Of a DNA stretch of 64,000 bases, positions 55,501 to 64,000 are shown one piece after another. Position 1 is the first letter of the stretch. Each line of letters begins with the position of its first letter. Made by a program: the position numbers and the translations under genes. The stretch spans positions 7,254,001 through 7,318,000 of the forward strand of contig NC_060259.1 of NCBI RefSeq assembly GCF_921293095.1, given 5' to 3'. Origin of the DNA: Ischnura elegans. Taxonomy: Eukaryota; Arthropoda; Insecta; Odonata; Coenagrionidae. The notes beneath the pieces were generated by a model. That model made no database searches and had not been told where the DNA came from. It saw only the letters and a program-made list of their open reading frames with translations.

Positions 55501-56758
55501 GGTCTCGAATTGTCTTCGGTTGTGGAAAGTCGTTGATGGCAGCAACTTTTTCGGGTAGGGGTGAACACCCATCAGAAGTTACGGAGTACCCGAGGAAGGT
55601 GACTTTTGTAGCTCCGAAGACACATTTGGCTGGATTAATGACGATTCCATAGTGAGAAAGGCGTTCGAAGAGGGTGTGGAGATGCTGAAGATGCTCCTCT
55701 TCCGTTTTTGAGAACACAAGGATGTCGTCCAGATAGGCGTAGCAGAAAGGAAGTCCTTCTAGAGCTCCGTCGATGAAACGCTGCCAGGTCTGCGCGGCGT
55801 TCCGAAGTCCAAATGGCATGAAGTTGAATTCAAAAAGGCCAAATGGAGTTATAATGGCTGTTTTGGGGATATCCTCTGGAGCCATGGGAATTTGTGTGAA
55901 GGCTTTTGCGCAGTCGACAACGCTAAAAATGTTGCAGCCGTGGAGGGCAACGGAGAAATCTTGCAGAGTGCGAACTGGATAGCGATCTGGGATAGTTCGA
56001 CTGTTGAGCTTCCTATAGTCACCGCATGGGCGCCACCCATCGTTTCATTTGCGGACCATGTGCAGAGGCGAGGCGAAGGGGCTGTTGGAGCGACGTGCCG
56101 TTCCCTCGCGGAGCATGGCATCGAACTCAGCTTTAGCAGCGCGGAGGCGGTCTGGGGCCAGGCGTCGAGCTCGATGATATATGGGAGGTCCAGGTGTAAG
56201 CTCTATGTGATGCTGTGTTTGATGGCGCACTTCTCTTGGAGCGCCTGGAGGTTTGGTGATTTCAGGAAACTTGGCGAGCAGGCGGTGATACGCTGTTGTG
56301 CCGGGGATTGTCCGAATGCTGGCCTGACGAGAAAAAGCACGGTGTCCCTGAGTACACAGGCCAGTAACTTGGTCGATGAGCTGGGCAGTTTTTAAATCCG
56401 GAACCAGGTGAAAATGATCGAGGAAATCCGCTCCAATGAGTGGCTCGCTGACTTTGGCGACGGTGAAACGCCAGACAAAATCACGACGAAGGCCTAAGTT
56501 GAGTCGGAGTGGCATCGTCCCATATGTGCTGATCCGGGATTCGTTGGCCGCGGAGAGATCGTAGTTGGTTTCGACTCGTCTGTCGTTGCAGAACTTTACC
56601 GGAAAGATTGACAGATCAGAGCCGGTATCGACGAGAAATCGATGACGGGAGTATTTATCAGTAATGAAAAGGCGGCTGCTCCCTATAGGGCGGGCGGTGG
56701 CCGCCGTCACTGCTCGCCGCTGGAGTTTTCCGTAGCTCGGGAGCAGGGCGCTTGGCAC
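55501..56758 (-). pseudogene. Gypsy-2 protease and reverse transcriptase
   Basis: Minus-strand frame. Protease: HRFLVDTGSDLSIFPVKF (about 56640), GADFLDHFHLVPD. RT: HHIELTPGPPIYHRARRLAP, SPFASPLHMVRK. A single stop follows at 56045, then DGWRPCGDYRKLNSRTIPDR, FSVVDCAKAFTQIPMAPEDI, FGLFEFNFMPFGLRNAAQTW, the catalytic CYAYLDDILVFSKTEEEH and FLGYSVTSDGCSPLPEK. Fingers, palm and thumb are nearly all intact, with both YLDD aspartates. The frame ends at the deletion near 55500. It overlaps gag's end in another frame, suggesting a normal -1 gag-pol shift. Confidence 0.92.
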
Positions 56759-57843
56759 CTCCTGGCTGCATTACCGAAGCGCCGATGGTAGTAGCACAAG
56801 CTGGCGTCGTCGGCTGGGTGGTAAGTCTGGGAGGGGCTTCTGGACCATGAGGGAAAGTAGTCTCGGCTGCGGGAACTGCTGCGTGAGCGCCGGTGCTGAT
56901 CGTTTAGTTGCGAGAGGAGAGCCGTTAGCTGTTTTTCGAGGCTCCCCAGTCGTCTGGCCAGCGAAGAGAAATCTGTTGAGCTTGTTGTAGCGCAGACGGC
57001 AGGAGCTGAAGTGTCCGTTGAGCTGGCAACAGCGTTGACGGCTAGGGCTGGTGGTGGAGGCAGCGGTGTGATCTCGACGATCCGATCGGCGATTTTGGCG
57101 AGTTCGTCTAGCGGCAGTGTTGTCTGTGCTTGCAGAATAGCTTGGACGGTAATTGGAAGGCGCGTCAGCCATATTTGTCGCAAGAGTGTATCCTGGATTT
57201 GGAATGATCCGTTGAGTGAGCGCAGATGGCGTAGGAGTTGCGACGGCTGCCTATCCCCAAGTTCTTCAGCCTGAAGGAGTTGCCTAACCCTCTTTTCCTC
57301 GGAGAGTGAAAGGCGGCGGATAAGTTCATTCTTCAGGTGTTCATACCGGTTTTCAGCTGGTGGATTTGATAGAATGTCTTCCACTTCCTCGGCGAAATGG
57401 TTGTCCAATATGGAGACGACGTGGTTGTATTTAGTCTCTTCCCGTGTTATGTTGGCAAGTTCGAACTGCGCCTCGGCTTGTGCGAACCAAACTGAAGGCT
57501 TACTTGGCCAGAAGGACGGTAGTTTCACGGCTACGCGGCATGCCTCCTGTTGATTGGTTGCCTGGAGTCGTGCGGCATTTGCTTCGGCGTCGTGCTGGGG
57601 TGGCGGAGGTTGCGTAGGCTGCTGCTGCGGTGGTTGCTGTGGCAGCAAAAGTGGCTGCGGTTTTTGCTGCTCCGCCGCAAATGCCTGTTGAAATTGTTGG
57701 GCCTGATCGGCGAGGGCCTGCTGGTGTTGTCCAACAAGCGCCTGTTGTGCTTCCGCTTGTTGCATAGCCGCCGTCTGGAGTTCTGTTCGAAGGTCGTTCA
57801 GTTGACGAGTAAGCTCGGCGATTTCTTCGTCCTTGCTGGGCAT
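56707..57843 (-). CDS. Gypsy-2 gag, apparently intact
   Basis: An uninterrupted minus-strand frame. I choose the start at 57843 (MPSKDEEIAELTRQL) because the frame's earlier methionine lies inside the LTR. The N-terminal coiled-coil/glutamine-rich region includes PQQPPQQQPTQPPPPQ. The central capsid-like part has VAVKLPSFWPSKPSVWFAQA, EAQFELANITREETKYNHVV and NRYEHLKNELIRRLSLSEEK. A serine/arginine-rich segment (RRSRSSSRSRDYFPSWSRS) precedes a zinc-finger-like CYYHRRFGNAARRCQAPC. Gag proteins assemble the particle around element RNA. About 378 residues, a normal length. The only complete transposon frame in the window. Confidence 0.88.
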   Translation of the reverse strand: MPSKDEEIAELTRQLNDLRTELQTAAMQQAEAQQALVGQHQQALADQAQQFQQAFAAEQQKPQPLLLPQQPPQQQPTQPPPPQHDAEANAARLQATNQQEACRVAVKLPSFWPSKPSVWFAQAEAQFELANITREETKYNHVVSILDNHFAEEVEDILSNPPAENRYEHLKNELIRRLSLSEEKRVRQLLQAEELGDRQPSQLLRHLRSLNGSFQIQDTLLRQIWLTRLPITVQAILQAQTTLPLDELAKIADRIVEITPLPPPPALAVNAVASSTDTSAPAVCATTSSTDFSSLARRLGSLEKQLTALLSQLNDQHRRSRSSSRSRDYFPSWSRSPSQTYHPADDASLCYYHRRFGNAARRCQAPCSRATENSSGEQ

Positions 57844-57860
57844 TGCTGGATGCGTTCGTA

Positions 57861-57874
57861 GTTCGGGGTCACCA
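57861..57874 (-). other. Gypsy-2 primer binding site
   Basis: TGGTGACCCCGAAC on the minus strand, immediately inside the 5' LTR. TGGTGACCCCGA-type sites are common in insect Gypsy elements. Confidence 0.75.
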
Positions 57875-57875
57875 A

Positions 57876-58255
57876 TGTAGCAGGAGTCCGTGTAGGCGGC
57901 TAACAATGAAGATTCGATGGAATGGTTTGGACGATGTTTATTGAATTGTGTACAATTCTACACTGAACTGCCGGCCGAAAGGCCGCAGTATTTATTCAGT
58001 TTGCCAACTTCCAGTATGTTCTATCTTACTGTTCTTGAACATTAGAGAAACTTCTAGAAGGGAATTCTAGAAGGCCAGAAAAATTAAGTAATAAAACTTT
58101 CCGGCACGGAGAATCGAACCCGGGCCGCCCGCTTGGGAGGCGACCGCGCTACCGCTGGGCTATCTGGACTGTTGGAAGGAAACGATGACGGAGCGCGCTT
58201 TAACTTGCCTCCAGGCAAGCGGTGTGGCGGCGAGGCAGGAGGTGCGGCCGCCACA
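57876..58255 (-). mobile_element. Gypsy-2 5' LTR
   Basis: 380 bp; identical to 54959-55338 except at three positions (a G/T near 57898 and two A/G near 58182 and 58213). Contains the tRNA-like segment at 58100-58169. Confidence 0.92.
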
Positions 58256-58259
58256 GTCT

Positions 58260-58449
58260 CATGATACTGGAAATTTACCTGGGCTATATGTTAAACACCC
58301 AGAGAAGGAAAATGCATCTGATGTCAATGAACCTATTGTAAACAAACCCTCTATGACTGATTTCACAACAAGATCTGGGCGAGTAGTGAGACGTCCAAGG
58401 CGACTGATTGTGGAAGTCGATCACCTATTGAAGGAAAGGGAGATGTTAT
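58260..58449 (+). pseudogene. Gypsy-1 pol C-terminal tail
   Basis: Continues from 54954: NLPGLYVKHPEKENASDVNE, MTDFTTRSGRVVRRPRRL, LLKEREML and stop. This is the usual basic tail of Gypsy pol. The last codons overlap the purine tract GAAAGGGAGA and the start of the 3' LTR. Confidence 0.85.
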
Positions 58450-58666
58450 GAATGCCTCACACTAAGGTTGGCTAAAAGCTGTGTTTCACCTATTGGTCAC
58501 CAGCGCCTGTGGCGCACATGGCACAGAGCAGAAGTCAGCTGTGATCAGTTGATTCACCGGGCGGTACGTTGTAAGACACAGTGTAATGTACGTCTTAAGA
58601 GTAAATAAATTTAACTTCGTTGAAAGTCTGATATTAATTTAAAGGTGATTAGAATAAATCACAACA
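58444..58666 (+). mobile_element. Gypsy-1 3' LTR
   Basis: TGTTATGAATGCCTCAC to AAATCACAACA, preceded by the polypurine tract GAAAGGGAGA. It is the complete reference against which the split 5' LTR (34648-34696 and 40495-40664) was recognised. Confidence 0.92.
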
Positions 58667-58679
58667 ATTTCTCACAAGA

Positions 58680-59935
58680 AAGTGAAGGGGAGAAAGAATA
58701 TTTTTGAAGACTCATTACATTCCAGCGATAGTTAGCAGTCTGATGATAATAATATTGTTAGCCGCCCACATAATTTCAACATTTATCTAGATAAACGGAA
58801 ACGGTTGAACGTTTGGGCTGAACACTTAGATACAATTTGCTAACACCAAAACAAAAGCTAAAGACATTGTTTGGGTTTCACCAGGGCCAACATCGTTTCC
58901 TAAGAATGCCGCAGCTGAACTCGAATTGTTGCCGAAAATGATTTCACTGAACCTGATTGAAAAGAATGTCAAGAATACCAAATTGTATATTGAAGGAAAA
59001 CTGACATCTCATGTGTACTCGAGAATCCGAGATTGCATCACTACTTCTCGTGTAGAAATAATATCTTTCTTTGGAATTAAATACACTCTCTCTGTAAATA
59101 AAAGTTGCAAGGCAGATGCTAGAAGAGCTTGTAAAACAGGCCTGATGATTTGCAGAACAGCATTCAGGATAGCAACGGGAATACAGGTATTCGAATGGGA
59201 AAATAACAGCAAAACATTACTATTCAAGTTTTGATTTAGCAATGTATTTGCTAGATAATGGTTTAACTTTCTGAGGTACTGTGAAAAAACCTTAAATCCA
59301 CAGAGATTTTCTACCCTGCAAAATTTCGATAGGCTGGAACTTCATTTCTTGGTTTCCAGGACACCTGCACCTTTGTTTCGTACTGCACTAAACAAAACAA
59401 ATGTAAAAATTCTGCTTTCAACGTTGCACTGCAAAGAGGACATTAATATAGAAACTGCAAAAAGGACATTAATATAGAAACTGCAAAACCTGAAATTATC
59501 CTGAACTACAACTCAACAAAGGGAGGTGACGATTCTGTGGACCAGAAGTGTGTAAATTACTCCCCTTCAAGATGAACACGAAGGCCTCTATAGCAATTTC
59601 TCCCATTTTTTTATACGGCTACTCTTAGCAACCACGTGATTTTTGTAGCAAATAATAAAATCCATCAAAGACCAAGAATGGAGTTCATGGAAGCTCTCGC
59701 GTTTAGCCTTGTAGATGAATATCTGAAGTCCATGGTGAAAGATGGTATTCTTCCAGCAGACACAAAGGCTTTTCTATCAATGAGACTTGGGAAAATTCCT
59801 GAAGTGTCTGCTTCCACATATGAACTTCAATGTAGGGCGGGTCATATTTTTACACGTGGAAAATATAAAAATTATATGACGGCAAATACATTAATGTTTT
59901 CGATTTACAGGGTTCCCACTCTACCTGAATAATGA
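58680..59935 (+). pseudogene. piggyBac-type transposase, internally deleted
   Basis: N-terminal acidic segment (HSSDS.QSDDNN, about 58715). Then DIVWVSPGPTSFPKNAAAEL (58862-58921), RDCITTSRVEIISFFGIKYT, LSVNKSCKADARRAC and ICRTAFRIA (to about 59175): the start of the DDE_Tnp_1_7 domain. The central catalytic part is missing. It resumes DTCTFVSYCTKQNK (about 59360), KPEIILNYNSTKGG and DDSVDQKCVNYSPSR (59487-59571), ATLSNHVIFVANNKI and RPRMEFMEALAFSLVDEY. The NSTKGG.DSVDQ motif is diagnostic of the family. A 25-bp tandem duplication (AAAGGACATTAATATAGAAA...) at about 59437-59486 shifts the frame. No flanking TTAA was established. Confidence 0.82.
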
Positions 59936-59949
59936 AATTCACAGCTTTT

Positions 59950-60012
59950 TCCAGGTTTTCACGGTTATTTTTCAGGTTTTCACGGTTTTTTTCAGGTTTT
60001 CACGGTCTCAAT
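59950..60012 (+). repeat. 21-bp tandem repeat
   Basis: Three to four copies of TTTTTCAGGTTTTCACGGTT. Confidence 0.92.
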
Positions 60013-60029
60013 TTCGCTAAATTCACGGT

Positions 60030-60330
60030 CTGTTAATATGCCAACAATAAGAAAATCACTGGCCGTATAGCAACAGAAAATTAACATACACGACAAACGC
60101 CGTGAATGTTAACGCCGCAATGAAAAGTGATATCTGTTTTGACGTGATCTATCGTTTGCAAAATTCAGGGCCGACTAAAGGACTAGCCCAACCGCGCTCT
60201 TGCCTGGACGCCGAATACCCTTCGGACCCTCTTCCGTCCGGACACCCGAGGTCCTTTTTTAATTCCTCGCCGAGAGATTGTTTTTTGCGCACGTTGTTAT
60301 TACTGCACATTAACCGAATTTCCCCCACCC
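60030..60330. other. Unassigned
   Basis: No recognisable gene; a short plus-strand frame at 60102 matches nothing known. Confidence 0.35.
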
Positions 60331-60331
60331 C

Positions 60332-60448
60332 TATCTTTCTTATTTAACGGAAAATATTTTATTTAAATTGTTTATAGAATATAATAAATTGATTCTTTCT
60401 TATTTAACAGAAAACATTTTATGAAAATTGTTTATAGAACATAATAAA
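60332..60448 (+). repeat. 57-bp direct duplication
   Basis: TTTCTTATTTAACGGAAAAT, ATTTTAT and AATTGTTTATAGAATATAAT recur once with a few substitutions. Confidence 0.85.
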
Positions 60449-60550
60449 TCGAAAAACAATTTCATACAACGTATTAGCACAAATCTAAGACGAACACGAT
60501 TCTAAGACTACCCTCCTTTTTTGGAACTCCACTAGGGGAAAATTTTTTTT

Positions 60551-62205
60551 CCGAATATCGATACGATTATAAAATGAATGCGGAAAAACGATCAATGCTT
60601 TATTTTTTTGCTACGTTGCCTATGTCCCAGGAAACGCAGGATTTTGGCGAGTAATTAAGATTACCATTAAAGGTTTCAAACAATATTTTAGATAATAACA
60701 GGAATAGTAGAACTTTATCAAGACATATAGGTCATATTGTTGATTCGACCCATATCTCTTTCAAAATTCTGAAGGAAAATGCCACCTCACTAAAAAAAAT
60801 GTTTGCTCTCAACTCGGCATTTACACTGGTATTACAGATTTCAGTCTGATGTAAAAATTCTTATCCATCAAACACCATTTTCAGTACACGTATTCACGAG
60901 AGCAATGTTCATGCTGTGCCTAAAACAACCGCATTCGCCGGCACAGTGACTGGTTGTGAGATGGATGACGAACGCCAAAAATAGTCGATTACTTGAATTG
61001 TTCTTGTCTAATGAATATATTTTTAATATAATTGAGGTAGTGTGTAAAGCGTGAACAATGTTGCGTTAATCGTCAGTGGCACGCCCACCTGGATCTTCGC
61101 CTTCATATTTCTACTTGTTTTCTCCAGGTAGCTCACTCTACCCCCACCCCTACCGTCATGTGCTAGCGGACAACCCAAGGCGCTATGCAATATTCACGTG
61201 CATCTAGCCCGGATTCTTTTCTTCGTGTTCAATTATTTTCAGTCCATCTCTTAAAGTTCTCAATAGTTTCTTCGGAGGGGCCAAGGTCCGAAGACGAATA
61301 AAATTTAACTAGTGAAAATGAAAACTGACTTTATTAAACCCACATGGAAAACACTCGGTGGTTCGAAGTCCAGCCACCCTGGAAAGTAGGGAACCACTCG
61401 TACGAGGTGAAGTTCGGAACTGATGCTATCGCGTACGGGGGTACGCAGAGCATACTGCAGAGGGCGAAGCGTGACCATATGACTGCGCCATCAAATTTTT
61501 TACCCTAAAGATACCCATTCTTTTCTATCGTAGCGCCAGATGAGCAGATGTATTCGGATTGTTAGTAGAGAGAAACAAAAATCCTTAGAAGATATTCCTT
61601 CGTCAGTAACTCTGACAAGTGAGACTTATAGTATAGCTCGTAAATTAATAACTGATAACAACCTGATATCATGTTTTCGGAACAAAATGCCGAATTAACT
61701 GCCGAGAAGCTCAACTATGAGGATATCGCGTTTCGCCAAAAATCAACATCATATTTTTCCATCTACCTATTTCCTTGCTTAAAATACGTCGTGTTTGGTC
61801 TCGTTTTTTTAATTACGTGCAAATGACTAATATTTCAATCTAATAAAAGCATAACAGCAATTGCTGAATATCATTGTTAGATACCTTTTGGGCTAATAGG
61901 TGACTCATGCAGCAGTTGACCTCCAGGAACTGGGAACTTTGAAGGAGTTAGACTGAAAAAGGTCGGTGGGTGAGAAGAGGGGGGAGAGCGAAACACGTTT
62001 CTACTGTTCTCGTGTAACTCGATATTTTTTTCGAAGCTAAGGTCCTTGTAATACAATCCCTGCGCGAGCTGGGACCTTTTTTTTATTTTGAAGAAGAGGA
62101 AAGCATCAGAAGGGGGGAGGCCAATGCTGAATGGAGGGGGATAACGGATCTTGGGAAATGCGCTAATGTTACTTTCCCACGGCACTGAGCTTCTCCCAAT
62201 GGTAG
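60551..62205. mobile_element. Non-autonomous hAT-like element, copy 2 (incomplete)
   Basis: Collinear with 10310-11480: GTTGCCTATG..CAGGAAACGCAGGATTTTGG near 60613, the CCCACTCCT..GTGCTAGCGGAC segment near 61160, CAATTATTTTCAGTCCATCT near 61229, TGTTTTCGG-AACAAAATGCCGA near 61672, and CAGTTGACCTCCAGGAACTGGG near 61914. The TAGAGATG ends of copy 1 are not found here. Extra sequence at about 60850-61120 and 61270-61520 is absent from copy 1 and may be separate insertions. No transposase. Confidence 0.75.
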
Positions 62206-62282
62206 TTCCATCTCTTGGGGAAGATACCAACTATGTGCTTGTTGTCATTAGCCATAGATGACACATTGTATTTATTTCGTCT

Positions 62283-62475
62283 CATTTTTGTCAAACGATG
62301 GATGCGGGAAAATTATGCGTCGGAACTGCGATCTTCAAACGATCAATGCGAGAAACGATACTTCGGGGAACGATAGATGCGGGAAAAATTACATTGTCTA
62401 TAAGGAACTTTATTTGGGACCAGAAACGGAGAACGATCAATGCGGGAACAATAGATCGAGGTTCCACCGTATAAC
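62283..62475. repeat. Degenerate AACGATCAATGCGGGAA repeats with Tigger-like end
   Basis: Four or five variants of GAACGATCAATGCGGGAA lie near 62293, 62338, 62378 and 62432. The last leads into ATAGATCGAGGTTCCACCGT, which reversed (ACGGTGGAACCTCGATCTAT) resembles a Tigger/pogo terminus. The opposite terminus was not found. Confidence 0.55.
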
Positions 62476-62661
62476 TTTTCTTTTGAAAGCGGCAGTGTAA
62501 TGACTTATTTTCTCTGCAATCGTAATACCCTGAAACCAAAACTGAATCGATCTCTCTAATCAGAGGCAAATCATGCTCCCTTTTTACTGTTGTTCTGGGA
62601 AAAATGGAACGACTTTGTAGCAGTTTATATCGCGACGGCATTGAGGCTTTAACGTTACAAT

Positions 62662-62876
62662 CCTAGGCGGATCTAGGGAGGGGCATGGGGGCACATACCC
62701 CCCAGACACTTAAAAAATATGCAAGATTTTGAATACGGTCACATTATCATTGCGCTCGTTTTGTATCATGAGGTATCCTTGTGCCCCTCCCCCCCCCCCC
62801 CAGAACAAAATCCTGGATACGGCTTTGCTTGTGCTCCCCCACTCCCCAGAAAGAAATCCTGGATCCACCTCTGGTT
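62662..62876. mobile_element. C/G-rich MITE (CAGAGGTGGATCCAGG family)
   Basis: The left part reads CCTAGGCGGATCTAGGG; the right end reversed reads CAGAGGTGGATCCAGGATTT. These are imperfect inverted ends of hAT-like style. The interior has a run of Cs (about 62788) and a duplicated AAATCCTGGAT.C module. No clear TSD. Confidence 0.55.
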
Positions 62877-62879
62877 AAA

Positions 62880-64000
62880 ATTTAGGTAAATTGTAATCAA
62901 TCACACAAAATTTTGTAAGTTGATCAAGCTCTAACTTGAATGGAGCCGAACCCAGGCTAAAGCAGGCGATCTCGCGGACACGGCAGAAGTGCACCCGGCG
63001 ATTGATTGGCACGCACGCTTTACCTGCGGCCTAAAATGGCAATAGTTTTTCACTTAAACACAAAATTAAATAAGCTAAATTACTGTTCTGGTATTTTTGA
63101 GGTTGATTTTTCGTTGTATTGCTATAAATATTAGGTGGCAAACTCAGGTATCCATAATTTTTTCCGACGAAAATTATGCAACCCGATTGACGTCGAGAAT
63201 TTTGCATTCGATTTTAAGACGAACCCTCTTTTATGCAGGAGTTAGGAGGGTAAAAAACCTTGTGTTATATAGGTGGAAATAGGTAAATTATAATTCACTT
63301 GGTTTGAAATATATAAAGACATAATAAATACCTGCTGAAAGATGTTATTTTCACTTTCACTTTACTTTATCACTCGTCAAATATTTCCACACAAACTTTC
63401 CGGTTGCGACGTAAAACTGGCAAGTCCCAGGTCGACGCATGCGAAAATCGTGTAATGCTGTGTTGCCATAAGCGGAAATCTTCTCTCGTTTTCAGGCCGC
63501 AACGCGCGAGAATTAGAAACGTCGCGCCGAAAGCTCGCTGTCGCCCGGTTCAAATGCAGGGAGCGTAGTGTGGTAGTGTCCACAGCGCATAGCAGGTTGT
63601 CAAGGTTAGCGGTCTTCCAATCACAGGATTGAGGGTGTTGAATAAACGTTCAAATTTTTCACAAATGCCATCTAGATTTAGTTTCGAAAGTGGTCGCTGC
63701 AGCCAGTGGGAAGCCTAATTGGGTGGAAGGGGGAATAAGCAGTGACAGAGGGAGGGGAAACCAAGGCAGTCGAGGTAAGTAAACAAGCTGATGAGAATTG
63801 GTGTCATATTTCAGGAGGGGGGAGAGAAAAGGCCTGCGCTGGGGAAAGATGTTTTTTTTTTCTTTGGGCAACATTCGTTCCCACGCTTTTCTGACCCATG
63901 CGACGATGCTCACCACAATGAATAGAAGTGCGCTCTCTACGAACGAAGTTGAAAATTTCTGGGAAGGTATTCTTATCAAGATTGAGAGATTTTTAAGGTT
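62880..64000. other. Unassigned window end
   Basis: No gene or element recognised. The 63400-63650 stretch is GC-richer with several CpGs. A 106-codon minus-strand frame at 63659-63979 has no known domain, so I leave it uncalled. Confidence 0.35.

Larger units (their letters stand above)
54955..58259 (-). mobile_element. Gypsy-2: young Ty3/Gypsy element with internal deletion
   Basis: The element is 54959-58255. Two 380-bp LTRs differ at three positions by eye (about 99.2 percent identical). GTCT stands on both flanks, the 4-bp TSD usual for Gypsy. It reads on the minus strand. PBS TGGTGACCCCGAAC lies just inside the 5' LTR (57861-57874), and a purine tract (GGGGGGGAGTAG) beside the 3' LTR. 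It contains gag, protease and RT, but RNase H and integrase are deleted. Gypsy-1's tail resumes after it at 58260. Confidence 0.93.
34644..58666 (+). mobile_element. Gypsy-1: Ty3/Gypsy element inflated to 24 kb by nested insertions
   Basis: The 5' LTR begins near 34644-34648 and ends at 40664, split by a hAT. The 3' LTR is 58444-58666. Internal domains run gag, zinc knuckle, protease, reverse transcriptase, RNase H, integrase and a TRSGRVVRRP tail, all on the plus strand. Direct insertions are: hAT 34697-40486, Copia-2 42413-50403, TIR element 51265-53392, SINE 54273-54452, Gypsy-2 54959-58255. Subtracting them leaves about 4.6 kb, normal for the family. Each insertion interrupts a frame that resumes beyond it. 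Stops and frameshifts show it is inactive. No envelope-like frame is visible. Confidence 0.9.

Noticed and set aside
55268..55558. Plus-strand frames across the Gypsy-2 LTR and pol (also 55892-56395, 57011-57274, 57550-57861, 58185-58451 in part)
   Set aside because: They are antisense or LTR-spanning shadows of Gypsy-2 gag and pol; only the part of 58260-58449 continuing Gypsy-1 is real.
58100..58169. Functional tRNA-Gly genes in the Gypsy-2 LTRs
   Set aside because: The acceptor stem does not pair and the T stem has mismatches; identical copies in both LTRs show it is part of the element.
34644..58666. Endogenous retrovirus with envelope gene
   Set aside because: No envelope-like frame follows integrase in Gypsy-1 or Gypsy-2; the pol tail runs directly to the LTR.
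1..64000. Bacterial-type features (operons, ribosome binding sites, riboswitches)
   Set aside because: All recognisable coding relics are eukaryotic transposons; searching for such signals here would be meaningless.

Overview
The window reads as a eukaryotic, almost certainly arthropod and probably insect, genomic segment made almost entirely of transposable elements in several states of decay. The signs are BovB/RTE-type non-LTR elements, a Copia element whose primer binding site fits the initiator-tRNA-Met anticodon arm (the Drosophila copia arrangement), Ty3/Gypsy, piggyBac, hAT and pogo/Tigger elements, AT-rich spacers and no bacterial gene organisation. I could not identify any host protein-coding gene with confidence, and I do not name a species. 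All homology calls come from reading translated motifs by eye, not from searches.

Layout. (1) 1-6490: the RNase H end of a Copia element is cut by a terminal-inverted-repeat (TIR) element full of GAACAG/CTGTTC repeats (530-6083). That element holds a second TIR element with an 8-bp target-site duplication (TSD) (2960-6025), whose transposase relic is in turn interrupted by a LINE 3' end. (2) 6621-8935: 5'-truncated LINE, family A. (3) 10265-11808: non-autonomous hAT. (4) 11860-15175: hAT-type transposase pseudogene split by a second, antisense family A LINE with a clear TSD. (5) 15558-25000: LINE scraps, a Tigger-like element, a pair of inverted repeats rich in nuclear-receptor-like half sites, several perfect palindromes and a complete non-autonomous hAT with a perfect TSD (22897-24687). 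(6) 25000-34640: mostly unassigned AT-rich sequence with one MITE and one Tigger relic.

(7) 34644-58666 is the centrepiece. It is one Ty3/Gypsy element (Gypsy-1, about 4.6 kb when insertions are subtracted) inflated to 24 kb by at least five direct insertions: a 5.8-kb hAT inside its 5' LTR (holding a MITE that holds a full-length RTE), an 8-kb Copia inside its reverse transcriptase (itself holding three TA-flanked elements, one with a further nested MITE), a 2.1-kb TIR element inside its RNase H, a tRNA-derived SINE inside its integrase, and a young second Gypsy (LTRs differ at 3 of 380 positions by eye) near its 3' end. In most cases the interrupted reading frame resumes at the far side, so relative ages can be read directly.

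(8) 58680-59935: piggyBac transposase pseudogene. (9) 60551-62205: second copy of the non-autonomous hAT family of region 3, followed by Tigger-like and C-rich MITE remnants. The rest is unassigned. No element appears autonomous: each has stops, frameshifts or deletions.
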